Assembly: GCF_015476545.1 (NCBI RefSeq)
Contig: NZ_JADMKV010000013.1
Coordinates: 25,308 to 89,307, forward strand
Length of the DNA: 64,000 nucleotides
From: Methylobacter sp. BlB1
Lineage (GTDB): Bacteria; Pseudomonadota; Gammaproteobacteria; Methylococcales; Methylomonadaceae
Reading direction: 5' to 3'
Shown piece by piece: positions 36,353 through 45,002 of the stretch. Position 1 is the first letter of the stretch. Each line of letters opens with the position of its first letter. A program made the translations under genes and the position numbers. Under the pieces are notes generated by a model. It was not told where the DNA came from, ran no database searches, and saw nothing but the letters and a program-made list of their open reading frames with translations.

Positions 36353-37234
36353 ATGAACTGGCAGATTATTTCAGAACACATCGCGGCGGCAACGGGACAG
36401 GCTTTTACGGTCATGTCATCGCAAGTCGTTAGCGGTGGCGACATCAATTCAGCCTACCGGCTGAAAGGGCATGATGAAACCTATTTCGTGAAGCTCAACC
36501 GCGCTGATCTGGCCGCTATGTTTGAAGCCGAATTCGAAGGGCTCAAGGAGCTGGCATCAACTCAAGCCCTGCGCGTACCTGCGGCCATCACTGCCGGCAG
36601 TACGGCAAATCATGCCTTTCTGGTGCTCGAAAACATTGACTTCGGTCCCTCGAGCAAAGCGTCCGAGCGTCTGTTGGGGCAGCAGCTTGCGAGCCTGCAT
36701 GCCGTAAAACAGCCGTATTTCGGCTGGCATCGCGACAATACGATCGGCAGCACGCGGCAGCCCAACGGTCAATATAGTGACTGGCTGAATTTCTGGCGCG
36801 AGCAGCGTCTGGGCTTTCAGTTGAAACTGGCGGCATCGAACGGTTACGGCGGACGGCTGCAAGCGAGCGGCGAGCGGCTTCTCGGCGATCTGGATGCCGT
36901 ATTTGGCGGCTACGCGCCGGAGCCTTCCCTGCTTCATGGCGACCTATGGGCCGGTAATGCGGCCGTGGACAGGCAAGGGCTTCCGGTGATTTTCGATCCG
37001 GCCTGTTACTACGGCGACCGGGAGGCCGACCTGGCCATGACCGAGCTGTTCGGCGGATTCGGCCGCGATTTCTATGCCGCCTACCAGGAAGCCTGGCCTT
37101 TGCATGAAGGCTACAGCGTCAGGAAGACGCTGTACAATCTGTACCACATTCTAAATCATCTGAATCTGTTCGGCGGCGGGTATCTACGGCAGGCCGAAAG
37201 CATGATGGCCATGCTGCAGGCCGAAGTGAAATGA
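36353..37234 (+). CDS. Fructosamine-3-kinase family protein
   Basis: A 293-residue kinase of the FN3K/YniA family, related to aminoglycoside phosphotransferases. Bacterial members phosphorylate ribulosamine or fructosamine adducts on proteins so that they fall off (deglycation). Motifs are VSGGDINSAYRLKG with the nucleotide loop, FVKLNRADLAAMFEAEFEGL with the ATP-binding Lys, the catalytic LLHGDLWAGNAAV, and the metal-binding IFDPACYYGDREADLAMTELFGGF. The last 116 bp overlap the convergent thrB frame. Confidence 0.93.
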   Translation: MNWQIISEHIAAATGQAFTVMSSQVVSGGDINSAYRLKGHDETYFVKLNRADLAAMFEAEFEGLKELASTQALRVPAAITAGSTANHAFLVLENIDFGPSSKASERLLGQQLASLHAVKQPYFGWHRDNTIGSTRQPNGQYSDWLNFWREQRLGFQLKLAASNGYGGRLQASGERLLGDLDAVFGGYAPEPSLLHGDLWAGNAAVDRQGLPVIFDPACYYGDREADLAMTELFGGFGRDFYAAYQEAWPLHEGYSVRKTLYNLYHILNHLNLFGGGYLRQAESMMAMLQAEVK

Positions 37235-38159
37235 CCGAGGCCAGCCGCCGGTGCTGTTCCAGGATATGCCGGAAAACCAGCGGATCTTTCTGCTGGGTTA
37301 TTTCGCCTGAGCGCGGATGCAGTCGATGATGCAGCCGCGATAACCAGAAGCGTAGCGCGGCGGTTCTGAGCATGAGTGGCCAGTGCCGCCTTTCCTGCGG
37401 TTCCAGCGGACGCAATGTTTCATAGGCCGATAGTAGGGCCATGATTTTTTCAGGATTCATGATGCCGTTATCGCAACACCAGTCATTGGCCGTGATCGCG
37501 ATATCGAGCAGCAGCGCGTCGGTGCAGGCGCTGTAGAAATCCAGCAGACCGCTGAGCCGCCCGTCCATGAACAGGACATTATCCCTGAACAGATCGGCAT
37601 GGATGACGCCGCGCGGCAGAAGATCCGTGCTGTTTTGGAGCTGAATGCGCAATTCGTCGTCAATCAGAGTCCGGTCCGCCGGACATAAGAACGGCCCGAT
37701 TTCCGCGAACACGCTCCCGCACCAGTTCAGCCCCCGGCTGTTCTTGATCGGAAACGCGTAGTCTTGCGTAGCGCAATGCAGGCGCGCCAGCTGCAGGCCG
37801 ATCTGACGGCAATGCGCAATCGACGGCGAAGCGACGGCGGCGCCGAGCAGACGCTTGAACAGCGCGGCCGGCTTATTGTTCAGGATGCGTAGCGACTTGG
37901 CTTGCCGGTCGGGCAAAGGGCGAGGGCACGCGATTTCGCTTCTGCCCAGATGCGTCATTAAATCCATGAAGGGCGGCAGATCGTCGGCCGCCAGCGACTC
38001 GAACAAGGTCAGGATGAAACGGCCCTGCGTGGTCGTGACAAAATAGTTAGTGTTTTCTATCCCGTCTTTAATCCCCTCAAAACCGGTGACTTTGCCAAGA
38101 CTGTAAGTGCTGAAGAATTGTTCGAGCTGCAGGCGGTTTACAGGCGTATAAACAGACAC
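37119..38159 (-). CDS. thrB: Homoserine kinase (APH-type ThrB) with antisense-derived C-terminal tail
   Basis: A 346-residue kinase phosphorylating homoserine in threonine synthesis. It is of the choline/aminoglycoside-kinase type, as in Pseudomonas. Motifs are EGIKDGIENTNYFVTT, FILTLFE with the ATP-site Thr/Leu region, the catalytic GVIHADLFRDNVLF, and GLLDFYSACTDALLLDIAIT. Homologues of about 316 residues end near QQKDPLVFRHIL. The last 30 or so residues are rich in Arg, Ser and Pro and are antisense to the fructosamine kinase gene. They are probably a stop-loss extension. The DUF2782 gene lies 11 bp upstream. Confidence 0.92.
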   Translation of the reverse strand: MSVYTPVNRLQLEQFFSTYSLGKVTGFEGIKDGIENTNYFVTTTQGRFILTLFESLAADDLPPFMDLMTHLGRSEIACPRPLPDRQAKSLRILNNKPAALFKRLLGAAVASPSIAHCRQIGLQLARLHCATQDYAFPIKNSRGLNWCGSVFAEIGPFLCPADRTLIDDELRIQLQNSTDLLPRGVIHADLFRDNVLFMDGRLSGLLDFYSACTDALLLDIAITANDWCCDNGIMNPEKIMALLSAYETLRPLEPQERRHWPLMLRTAALRFWLSRLHHRLHPRSGEITQQKDPLVFRHILEQHRRLASVISLRPAAWPSCFRPAVDTRRRTDSDDLECGTDCTASS

Positions 38160-38170
38160 CGGTTATACTT

Positions 38171-38506
38171 TTACCATTCCAGGATTTTCCACATATTGAT
38201 GTTGCTTTCCCTGTTCGCGTCATCACGGCGCACATCCATTACGCCGTCATTATTCTTATCAATGAAATAGTAAGGCGGGCCGACATCCGGTATCACTTTG
38301 ATCATATAAAGTTTGCCGGCCCGGCGATATTCTTGTATGGTCTGCTTGCCTTTGCGGATAATGGTGATATCAGGTTCCATCTCTTCGCCGCTTTGCACGG
38401 GCATAGGCGGTTCAGGTGCCTCCGGCACGGCCTCGAGTTGGGGCGGCCGCTCATCAACGGCGAATGCCGGAAAGGCAATAAGGCTAAGTAATATAAAACG
38501 GCGCAT
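38171..38506 (-). CDS. DUF2782 family exported protein
   Basis: A 111-residue protein with a signal peptide (residues 1-16, ending FAVDE), a proline/glutamate-rich linker, then the DUF2782 core: EPDITIIRKGKQTIQEYRRAGKLYMIKVIPDVGPPYYFID. The function is unknown. It directly precedes thrB, the same neighbour as in Pseudomonas. Confidence 0.92.
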   Translation of the reverse strand: MRRFILLSLIAFPAFAVDERPPQLEAVPEAPEPPMPVQSGEEMEPDITIIRKGKQTIQEYRRAGKLYMIKVIPDVGPPYYFIDKNNDGVMDVRRDDANRESNINMWKILEW

Positions 38507-38622
38507 GGTCGTGCCTCATCAGGAATAAAAACTGGCGTTATCTTATTACAGATTGGGGCGGCTTGCTTGATTAAAAACAGGATTGGGCATGAGCAAAATC
38601 AATCATCAGCGCACTGATTCGC

Positions 38623-38628
38623 TATAAT
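38623..38628 (+). promoter_or_regulatory. Possible -10 element of the NADH dehydrogenase gene
   Basis: A perfect TATAAT lies about 100 bp before the gene. The sequence 17 bp upstream (CAATCA) is a poor -35, so this promoter is tentative. Confidence 0.3.
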
Positions 38629-38725
38629 GCCGTAAAAAAGGCGGCGCCTTTCGGCAGACGCAGTGGCATAACGTAAGGTTTATTTTAAATCTGTCCGGCT
38701 CAGGCAGATAATTTGGGGGATAGTG

Positions 38726-40030
38726 ATGGCTGATAATAACGAGAAACATAAAATAGTGATTGTGGGGGGCGGAGCGGCCGGTCTTGAGCTTGCTACCAGT
38801 TTGGGCAATAAATTGGGCAAAAGAGGCCTGGCGGAAGTCATGCTGCTGGATGCTTCATCGACGCATATCTGGAAACCGCTGCTGCACGAGGTAGCAGCCG
38901 GCACGCTAGGCGAAACCGAAGAAGTCGAATATCTGAACCAGGCGCATCGCAATCATTTTCGCTTCCGGCTGGGCCGGATGGAGGGGCTTGACCGCAAGAA
39001 GAAGGAAATCTATGTCAGCCCAACCCTGGGCGATAACGGCGAGGAACTGATCCCACGGCGTACTTTCAACTACGACACACTGGTCATGTCGGTCGGCAGC
39101 GTCAGCAATACGTTCAACATCAAAGGCGTGGCTGAGCACTGCATGTTTCTGGATACGACTTCGCAGGCATACAAGTTCCAGAAACAACTCGTTAAAGCTT
39201 ATATGAAGAACCATGCCAGCATCAACACCGCCGCCGATAAGCCGCTGTCGATCGCCATTGTCGGCGCCGGGGCAACCGGAGTTGAGCTGTCGGCCCAACT
39301 GCATGAAGTCACCGATCTGCTGGCCGTTTATGGGCTGGATGAGTCCAGCAACGTGAAGCTGACCATCATCGAGGCCGCGACCCAGCTGCTGCCGGCCTTG
39401 CCGAACAAACTGGCGACTGCCACGCAACAGCAATTGGTCAAGTTGGGCATCGATCTGAAAATGGGCCGCCGCGTGGTCGAGGTAACCAAGGAAGGCATCA
39501 AGACGCATGACGGGGAAATGATCGAAGCCGACCTTAAAGTCTGGGCGGCAGGCATTAAAGCGCCGGACTGGATGAAGCAGTTGGATGGACTGGAAACCAA
39601 TCACATCAATCAGTTGGTGGTTGATCAAACCCTGAAGACCAGCGATGATGATATTTTCGCGATGGGCGATTGCGCGGCCTGCCCTTGGGCCGGCCATGAT
39701 GAAAATGTCCCGCCCCGCGCTCAGGCAGCCCACCAGCAGGCGTCGACGCTATACAAAACTATTCTCAACCGGCTGAATGGCCGCGTGCCGGTCCAGTATG
39801 TTTACCGGGACTACGGCTCGCTCGTTTCATTGGGCAAATATACCACGGTCGGCAACCTGATGGGCAATTTGATGGGTACGGTCAGCATTGGCGGCTTTAT
39901 CGCGCGCGTGGTTTACCTTTCATTGTATAAAATGCACCAGGTGGCGATACACGGCTATTTCAGAACGGCGATGCTGACGCTCTCCAATCTGTTCAGACGC
40001 AGTGCGCATGCAAAAATAAAAATGCACTAA
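38726..40030 (+). CDS. ndh: Type II NADH dehydrogenase (NDH-2)
   Basis: A 434-residue FAD-dependent membrane-surface enzyme passing electrons from NADH to quinone without proton pumping. The first dinucleotide fold is IVIVGGGAAGLELATSLG and the second IAIVGAGATGVELSAQL. DDDIFAMGDCAACP binds FAD, and PPRAQAAHQQAS is the quinone-side motif. The hydrophobic C-terminal helices include LMGNLMGTVSIGGFIARVVYLSLYKMHQ. GGGGGA precedes the ATG; an in-frame GTG lies one codon earlier. A sulfide:quinone-type role is less likely from these motifs. Confidence 0.94.
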   Translation: MADNNEKHKIVIVGGGAAGLELATSLGNKLGKRGLAEVMLLDASSTHIWKPLLHEVAAGTLGETEEVEYLNQAHRNHFRFRLGRMEGLDRKKKEIYVSPTLGDNGEELIPRRTFNYDTLVMSVGSVSNTFNIKGVAEHCMFLDTTSQAYKFQKQLVKAYMKNHASINTAADKPLSIAIVGAGATGVELSAQLHEVTDLLAVYGLDESSNVKLTIIEAATQLLPALPNKLATATQQQLVKLGIDLKMGRRVVEVTKEGIKTHDGEMIEADLKVWAAGIKAPDWMKQLDGLETNHINQLVVDQTLKTSDDDIFAMGDCAACPWAGHDENVPPRAQAAHQQASTLYKTILNRLNGRVPVQYVYRDYGSLVSLGKYTTVGNLMGNLMGTVSIGGFIARVVYLSLYKMHQVAIHGYFRTAMLTLSNLFRRSAHAKIKMH

Positions 40031-40062
40031 GCGCCTTATTTTTAAATTTATCAGAAATTATC

Positions 40063-40593
40063 ATGCTAGAAATTGAATACGAGTTCCGCGAACAGGATTT
40101 AATCCACTTTAATGAGTTACGGTTGTCGAAATCCGGGGAGATGGAGAAAAATATCAGAAAGCACCGGCTGATCGTGCCGGCCATCATGACGCTGCTGGCA
40201 TTTTTCAATTATATCTATTATGGGGACAAGATGTCGGCCGGCTATGTGTTGCTTTTCGCCCTCCTATGGGCGATTTTTGCGCCGAAAATCATGATATGGG
40301 ACATGCGCCGGCAAATATTGACTAATTATACCGACAAGGAAAAGGTCAATATGTTCGGCACTTACACCTTGACTATCGATCCGGCCAATCCCAAATTTCT
40401 GCTGGAGAAATCGCCCAGCGGCAAGCACAAAATGGCATGGGAGGATCTGGTGCGGGTCGAATACGGCAACCGCTATGTCTACATCTATATCGATTTGAAT
40501 ACGGCCCTGGTGATTCCCGTCGAAACGGTCAAAAAAGGCAACCTGGAGCAATTCGCCGAGCAGGCCGAAAAAATGATTGAGAGGGCTGCTTAA
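40063..40593 (+). CDS. YcxB-like membrane protein
   Basis: A 176-residue protein. An N-terminal segment (EYEFREQDLIHFNELRLSKS) is followed by two membrane helices (about residues 44-56 and 62-82). A C-terminal beta-rich domain ends FLLEKSPSGKHKMAWEDLVRVEYGNRYVYIYIDLNTALVIPVE. This is the YcxB-like layout; the function is unknown. It is 33 bp after ndh and probably cotranscribed. Confidence 0.8.
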   Translation: MLEIEYEFREQDLIHFNELRLSKSGEMEKNIRKHRLIVPAIMTLLAFFNYIYYGDKMSAGYVLLFALLWAIFAPKIMIWDMRRQILTNYTDKEKVNMFGTYTLTIDPANPKFLLEKSPSGKHKMAWEDLVRVEYGNRYVYIYIDLNTALVIPVETVKKGNLEQFAEQAEKMIERAA

Positions 40594-40614
40594 ATAGCTA
40601 AATAAGTCAGGCTG

Positions 40615-40688
40615 GGTTTTATACCGCTGATCGACGGTATAAAACCGCTGTTCCCTCGTTCATATATTTATTCCGCAGCCTGAACGAG
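40615..40688. repeat. Two adjacent inverted repeats between the YcxB-like gene and the ABC-F gene
   Basis: The first is a perfect 12-bp repeat, GGTTTTATACCG and CGGTATAAAACC, with an 8-base loop (40615-40646). The second is CTCGTTCA (40655-40662) with TGAACGAG (40681-40688). The first could act as a terminator although no clear T-run follows. Confidence 0.65.
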
Positions 40689-40747
40689 AGGTTTGTGGAA
40701 TTTGTTTTTTATGCGGCTATCCGAGCCGATTTTAACGCTGTACGTCC

Positions 40748-42631
40748 ATGTTGAATTTTAGAAATATATCGTTGCGCCGGGGCGCCCGGGTCTTGTTTGC
40801 CAACGCCTCGTTCACTATCCATAAGGGCCAGAAAATCGGGGTCACAGGCGCCAACGGCGTCGGCAAGTCCAGCCTGTTTGCGCTGCTTCGGAACGAGCTG
40901 CACCTGGACGAAGGCGATTTCTCCATGCCGCCAGGCCTGGAAATCGCGCATGTGGCGCAGGAGACGCCTGCTGTCGGCTGCTCGGCCATCGATTACGTCA
41001 TTGACGGCGACCGCGAATTAAGACGCCTGCAGCAGCAACTGGCCGCCGCCGAGCAGGCCGATGACGGCTTGAAGCAGGCGCAACTGCACGCGGCGCTGGA
41101 TACGATCGGCGGCTATTCGGCCCAGGCGCGGGCTTCTCGACTGATGAGCGGATTGGGCTTCATGCCTGAGCAGGAGCAGAACCCGGTCAGTTCGTTTTCG
41201 GGCGGTTGGCGCATGCGGCTCAATCTGGCCCAGGCCCTGATGTGCCGGTCCGACGTCCTGCTGCTTGACGAACCGACCAACCACCTGGACCTGGACGCCG
41301 TGATCTGGCTGCAGGACTGGCTGTGCAAATATCCCGGCACGCTGCTGCTGATCTCGCATGACCGCGATTTCCTCGACGCCATCACCGACCATATCGTGCA
41401 TATCGAGCAGAACAAGGCCGAAATCTATACCGGCAATTATTCGGCTTTTGAAAGAATGCGCGCCGAGAAGCTGGCTCAGCAACAGGCCGCTTACCTGAAG
41501 CAGCAACGGGAAATCGCCCATATGCAAAGCTTCGTCGACCGCTTCAAGGCCAAAGCCACCAAGGCACGCCAGGCGCAAAGCCGCATCAAGGCCCTGGAAA
41601 GAATGGAATTGATCGCGCAGGCGCACGTCGATTCGCCGTTCGATTTCAGCTTTCCTGCGCCCGGCAGGATGCCCAATCCGTTATTGACGCTGGAGAAGGC
41701 CGACATCGGCTATGGCCAGAAACGCGTGATCGAACAGGCAAGCCTGTCGATATCGCCGGGCGACCGCATCGGCCTGCTGGGCCCGAACGGCGCCGGGAAA
41801 TCCAGCCTGATCAAAGTACTGGCCGGCACCATGCCGCCATTATCGGGAACGCGACGCGAAGCAGATGCGCTCAGGATAGGCTACTTCGCCCAGCATCAAC
41901 TGGAACAATTGCGTCTGGATGAGAGTCCATTATGGCATCTGCAGAAACTGGACAATCAGGCCACCGAGAAGGATTTGCGCAATTTCCTGGGCGGGTTCGA
42001 TTTTCAAGGCGACAAGGTGCTGGAACCGGTCAAGCCGTTCTCCGGCGGCGAAAAAGCGCGCCTGGTTCTGGCGATGCTGGTTTATCAAAACCCTAATCTG
42101 TTGCTGCTCGATGAGCCGACCAACCATCTGGACCTGGAAATGCGCCATGCCTTGAGCGTGGCGTTGCAGGATTATGAGGGAGCCATCGTTGTCGTCTCCC
42201 ATGACCGGCACTTGCTGCGCTCGGTGACCGATCAGTTGCTGCTGATGGCCGACGGCAAGGCCCAGCCGTTCGACGGCGATCTGGAGGACTACCGCCTCTG
42301 GCTGGCCGAACAGAAAAAAGGCGAGGAAAAGCCAGCGGCGGATGCCACGCCGATGGTTTCGCGCAAAGATCAGAGAAAACTGGATGCGGAGCGCCGTCAG
42401 AAATTCAAGCCGCTGTACGATGCGCTGAAAAAAGCCGAGCAGGCGGTTGAAAAATACCATACAGAACAGCGCCAGCTGGAGCAACAACTGGCCGATCCCG
42501 CGATTTATGCCGATTCGGAAAAAGATCGCTTAAAGCAACTGATGGAACGCAAGGTGCAAGTCGACAAAGCCTTGGAGGACGCTGAAGCCGCCTGGATGGA
42601 AGCCGAGGAAAAGCTGGAAGAGGCTAAATAA
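40748..42631 (+). CDS. yheS: ABC-F family ribosome-associated ATPase (YheS type)
   Basis: A 627-residue cytosolic protein with two ATPase domains and no membrane segments. Walker A motifs are GANGVGKSS and GPNGAGKSS. Signatures are SSFSGGWRMRLNLAQAL and KPFSGGEKARLVLAML, each followed by LLLDEPTNHLDL. Between them is the ABC-F linker (EKLAQQQAAYLKQQREIAH), and the C-terminus is a long charged coiled coil. ABC-F proteins rescue stalled ribosomes. The pattern of the linker and C-terminus fits YheS better than Uup or EttA. Confidence 0.93.
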   Translation: MLNFRNISLRRGARVLFANASFTIHKGQKIGVTGANGVGKSSLFALLRNELHLDEGDFSMPPGLEIAHVAQETPAVGCSAIDYVIDGDRELRRLQQQLAAAEQADDGLKQAQLHAALDTIGGYSAQARASRLMSGLGFMPEQEQNPVSSFSGGWRMRLNLAQALMCRSDVLLLDEPTNHLDLDAVIWLQDWLCKYPGTLLLISHDRDFLDAITDHIVHIEQNKAEIYTGNYSAFERMRAEKLAQQQAAYLKQQREIAHMQSFVDRFKAKATKARQAQSRIKALERMELIAQAHVDSPFDFSFPAPGRMPNPLLTLEKADIGYGQKRVIEQASLSISPGDRIGLLGPNGAGKSSLIKVLAGTMPPLSGTRREADALRIGYFAQHQLEQLRLDESPLWHLQKLDNQATEKDLRNFLGGFDFQGDKVLEPVKPFSGGEKARLVLAMLVYQNPNLLLLDEPTNHLDLEMRHALSVALQDYEGAIVVVSHDRHLLRSVTDQLLLMADGKAQPFDGDLEDYRLWLAEQKKGEEKPAADATPMVSRKDQRKLDAERRQKFKPLYDALKKAEQAVEKYHTEQRQLEQQLADPAIYADSEKDRLKQLMERKVQVDKALEDAEAAWMEAEEKLEEAK

Positions 42632-42721
42632 AATTCAACTTCCAGGACAAGAGCCGAATAGCTGGAGGTTGCCGATTCAATAAGTAGTGCCGAGGTTTAG
42701 CGCATATCGGGAAGGAAGATC

Positions 42722-43234
42722 ATGTTCGAAATCATAAAGCTATTATTTGATATCTGCCTGTTCAAGAAAGGGCCCCAGCATTTGCCGTACTCGCCATCGC
42801 TGCTGTACGGCATGATAGGCACCTATGCCGTCGTTAACTTTCTGACGATCCATATCAGCGTAGGCCGGCTTTCTACATTGCTCGTAGTGACGGTCTGCAC
42901 ATTGATCGTTGTTGGATTCAGCTGGGTCATGCTGTACTTCGGGCACAGGCTGGCGCGATTTAATCAAACCACCTGTGCTTTATTGGGCACCGATGCGCTG
43001 CTCAGTTTCTTTGCCGTGCCCGGAATTTCCTCAATGGTGACCGGAGGCATGACTTTATTGGCATTTTCGGTCATGATAGTTCTGATGATCTGGCATTGGG
43101 TGATTACCGGCCATATTATCCGCAATGCGCTGGATCAGACGTTGATGTTCGGCCTGGGGCTGGCGTTTTTATACCTGTTCTCAATGTATCAGGTAATGGA
43201 CTTGTTATTTCCCGACGCTACCGTCGTTGAATAG
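42722..43234 (+). CDS. Conserved integral membrane protein, function unknown
   Basis: A 170-residue protein with about five hydrophobic helices after a short N-terminal cytoplasmic part (FEIIKLLFDICLFKKGPQHLPYSP), which resembles the starts of Yip1-like membrane proteins. No catalytic motif is seen. A GGAAGGAAG ribosome site precedes the ATG, and it ends 8 bp before the UspA gene with which it is likely cotranscribed. Confidence 0.75.
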   Translation: MFEIIKLLFDICLFKKGPQHLPYSPSLLYGMIGTYAVVNFLTIHISVGRLSTLLVVTVCTLIVVGFSWVMLYFGHRLARFNQTTCALLGTDALLSFFAVPGISSMVTGGMTLLAFSVMIVLMIWHWVITGHIIRNALDQTLMFGLGLAFLYLFSMYQVMDLLFPDATVVE

Positions 43235-43242
43235 GAGAAATC

Positions 43243-43686
43243 ATGGGAGACTATAAACATATATTGCTGGCGGCCGACTTTTCCGTACACGGGGAGGACG
43301 TGGCCAGGAGAGCAAAAGATCTGGCTGACAAATATCAGGCAGAATTGAGTATTGTGCATGTTGTGGACAACTTGCCGCTGACCGATGCGGCGTATGGGCC
43401 GGTTATCCCGTTTGATCTGGACTTGACCGAAGAGCTGATGGCGGCGGCAAAAGACAGATTGGCCAAATTGGCCGAAAGCCTGGGTATCGCCGAGGACCGC
43501 CAATGCATAGCGGTCGGTAGCCCGAAACTGGAAATCATCAGGGTAGCCGAAGAAAAACAAGCGGATCTGATCGTAGTCGGCTCGCACGGCCGGCACGGTC
43601 TGGCCCTGCTGCTCGGTTCGACGGCGAACGGCGTATTGCACCATGCGTACTGCGATGTGTTGGCTGTGCGTTTGAAAAACGAGTGA
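43243..43686 (+). CDS. Universal stress protein (UspA family)
   Basis: A 147-residue single-domain Usp protein. It starts YKHILLAADFSVHGEDVARRAKDLADKY, and the C-terminal nucleotide loop is VVGSHGRHGLALLLGSTANGVLHHAYCDVLAVR. The G-2X-G-9X-G-S/T type motif suggests ATP binding, though UspA itself does not bind ATP. An AGGAGAAATC ribosome site precedes it. The stress role is inferred from the family. Confidence 0.94.
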   Translation: MGDYKHILLAADFSVHGEDVARRAKDLADKYQAELSIVHVVDNLPLTDAAYGPVIPFDLDLTEELMAAAKDRLAKLAESLGIAEDRQCIAVGSPKLEIIRVAEEKQADLIVVGSHGRHGLALLLGSTANGVLHHAYCDVLAVRLKNE

Positions 43687-43755
43687 GAGGGTTAACTGGG
43701 CGCACAGACTTACAATTAATAAAGCGCTCTTGTATTGTTATTAAGGTAGATATAA

Positions 43756-44169
43756 ATGATTGGACAGATTGAAAGTTATGATTCCGAGGCAAAAATCGGG
43801 GTCATAAAAAGCGATGAGGCATTGTTTGAATTTAATGCTGATGACTGGGCCGCGGAAGCGTCGCCGGAGCCAGGCGATGATGTCACTTTTGACGCAAAAG
43901 GCAATGCCGCTGTCAACGTGAATCTGGTGGGGGCTTATCTGGCTAAACCCGAGGCTGTCAAATACCGTTATGTGGCGGCTGTGTTGGCACTGGTTTTAGG
44001 CGGCATCGGCGCGCACCGGCTTTATTTGGGCTATTACTGGATTGCTCTGGCCCAGTTGGCGCTGACTGTTTTAACGGTCGGTTTCGGTGTGGTCTGGGGA
44101 TTTATCGAAGCGGTGCTGCTTTTTGGCGGGCAGATGGACAAGGATGCCAAAGGCCGCCCTTTAAAATAG
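43756..44169 (+). CDS. Cold-shock-like domain fused to a TM2 membrane domain
   Basis: A 137-residue protein. Residues 1-65 look like a diverged cold-shock/OB domain (IGQIESYDSEAKIGVIKSDEALFEF, then EPGDDVTFDAKGNAAVNVN), but the aromatic RNP motifs are mostly lost. Residues 70-125 are a TM2 domain: AAVLALVLGGIGAHRLYLGYYW, then two helices. The nucleic acid-binding fold would face the cytoplasm from a membrane hairpin. A true cold-shock protein gene lies convergently 74 bp away across a shared terminator. Confidence 0.85.
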   Translation: MIGQIESYDSEAKIGVIKSDEALFEFNADDWAAEASPEPGDDVTFDAKGNAAVNVNLVGAYLAKPEAVKYRYVAAVLALVLGGIGAHRLYLGYYWIALAQLALTVLTVGFGVVWGFIEAVLLFGGQMDKDAKGRPLK

Positions 44170-44188
44170 CTTGTTGAAAAACCATAAA

Positions 44189-44222
44189 AAAGGCCCTGAT
44201 GAGCCATCATCAGGGCCTTTTA
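44189..44222. terminator. Bidirectional terminator between the CSD-TM2 gene and the cold-shock gene
   Basis: A GGCCCTGATG / CATCAGGGCC stem (44192-44201 and 44208-44217) is flanked by A-runs on the left and T-runs on the right, so it can stop transcription from both convergent genes. Confidence 0.88.
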
Positions 44223-44242
44223 GAATCTGAATGCGATCCTTG

Positions 44243-44446
44243 TTATTTAGGTTGCACGTTAGCGGCAGTTAAGCCTTTTGGACCAGATTCGATGTCAAAG
44301 ATGACTGTTTGGCCTGGGGACAGTGTTTTAAAACCTTCTCCCTGAATAACCGAGTGGTGAACGAAAACGTCTTCACTACCTTCTGAAGGTTCAATGAAAC
44401 CAAAACCTTTTGTGTTATTAAACCACTTTACAGTGCCTGTTGCCAT
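44243..44446 (-). CDS. Cold-shock protein (CspA family)
   Basis: A 67-residue single-stranded nucleic acid-binding protein. RNP1 is KGFGFIEP and RNP2 is VFVHHSVI, with the family start [12 protein letters not shown] and end [10 protein letters not shown]. The length is exact for the family. A CAGGAG ribosome site and a leader of about 109 bases upstream suggest the post-transcriptional control usual for CspA-type genes. Whether it is cold-induced is not shown by sequence. Confidence 0.97.
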   Translation of the reverse strand: MATGTVKWFNNTKGFGFIEPSEGSEDVFVHHSVIQGEGFKTLSPGQTVIFDIESGPKGLTAANVQPK

Positions 44447-44567
44447 TTTGAAAACTCCTGAAAAAATAACTTACGGTTAACACAGAACTAAAACATTGAT
44501 AACCGGACAACCTAACAACCTAGGAATCCCTAACTCAACATCTGCCGTCTGATCGCAGGCTATTGTA
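44447..44567 (-). promoter_or_regulatory. Promoter and long leader of the cold-shock gene
   Basis: On the minus strand TACAAT (44562-44567) is a good -10 hexamer with a weak TGGCAT -35 17 bp before it. It predicts an untranslated leader of about 109 bases, which contains a repeated TAGGTTGT-like motif. Long structured leaders control cspA in E. coli. Confidence 0.4.
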
Positions 44568-44591
44568 CTGTTATTTTTCGCCGGATGCCAT

Positions 44592-45002
44592 TTATTGAAA
44601 GATTTTGTAGAGTCCGTCAAGTACCAGCGCATTAGGGCTGACCATACCGACGACTTGCTGGTTTTCAACGACCGGCGCCCTGACCAGATCGTACTGGGCA
44701 AACAGCCTCGAACAATAGCGGATATCCATGTCCGGGGAAACGCTGATGACCGGCTTGGCCATGATTTCATAGACATTGACGCGCTCCGGCGCCCGGTCTT
44801 TCGCCAGCACATGGCGCGCGATATCGCCGGATGTGATCATGCCGAACTCATCGTCGTCGTGGCGCTTATTGACGATCAGCACGGATGTTCTGAGCGCTTT
44901 CATTTTTTTCAGGGCGTCGGCCACGGTCGCAATGCCGTCGATGGTGCCGACCTCGGTTTTCATGATATCCCTGACGCGGGTTATGGGCTGCTTGACTGTC
45001 AT
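44592..45002 (-). CDS. CBS domain-pair protein
   Basis: A 136-residue protein with two CBS domains: ITRVRDIMKTEVGTIDGIATVADALKKMKALRTSVLIV and VNVYEIMAKPVISVSPDMDIRYCSRLFAQYDLVRAPVV. Pairs of CBS domains bind adenine nucleotides as sensors. It has no effector domain. Its ATG overlaps the stop of the PII-like gene by 4 bp, making it the last gene of the DUF1538 operon and a probable regulatory subunit. Confidence 0.93.
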   Translation of the reverse strand: MTVKQPITRVRDIMKTEVGTIDGIATVADALKKMKALRTSVLIVNKRHDDDEFGMITSGDIARHVLAKDRAPERVNVYEIMAKPVISVSPDMDIRYCSRLFAQYDLVRAPVVENQQVVGMVSPNALVLDGLYKIFQ

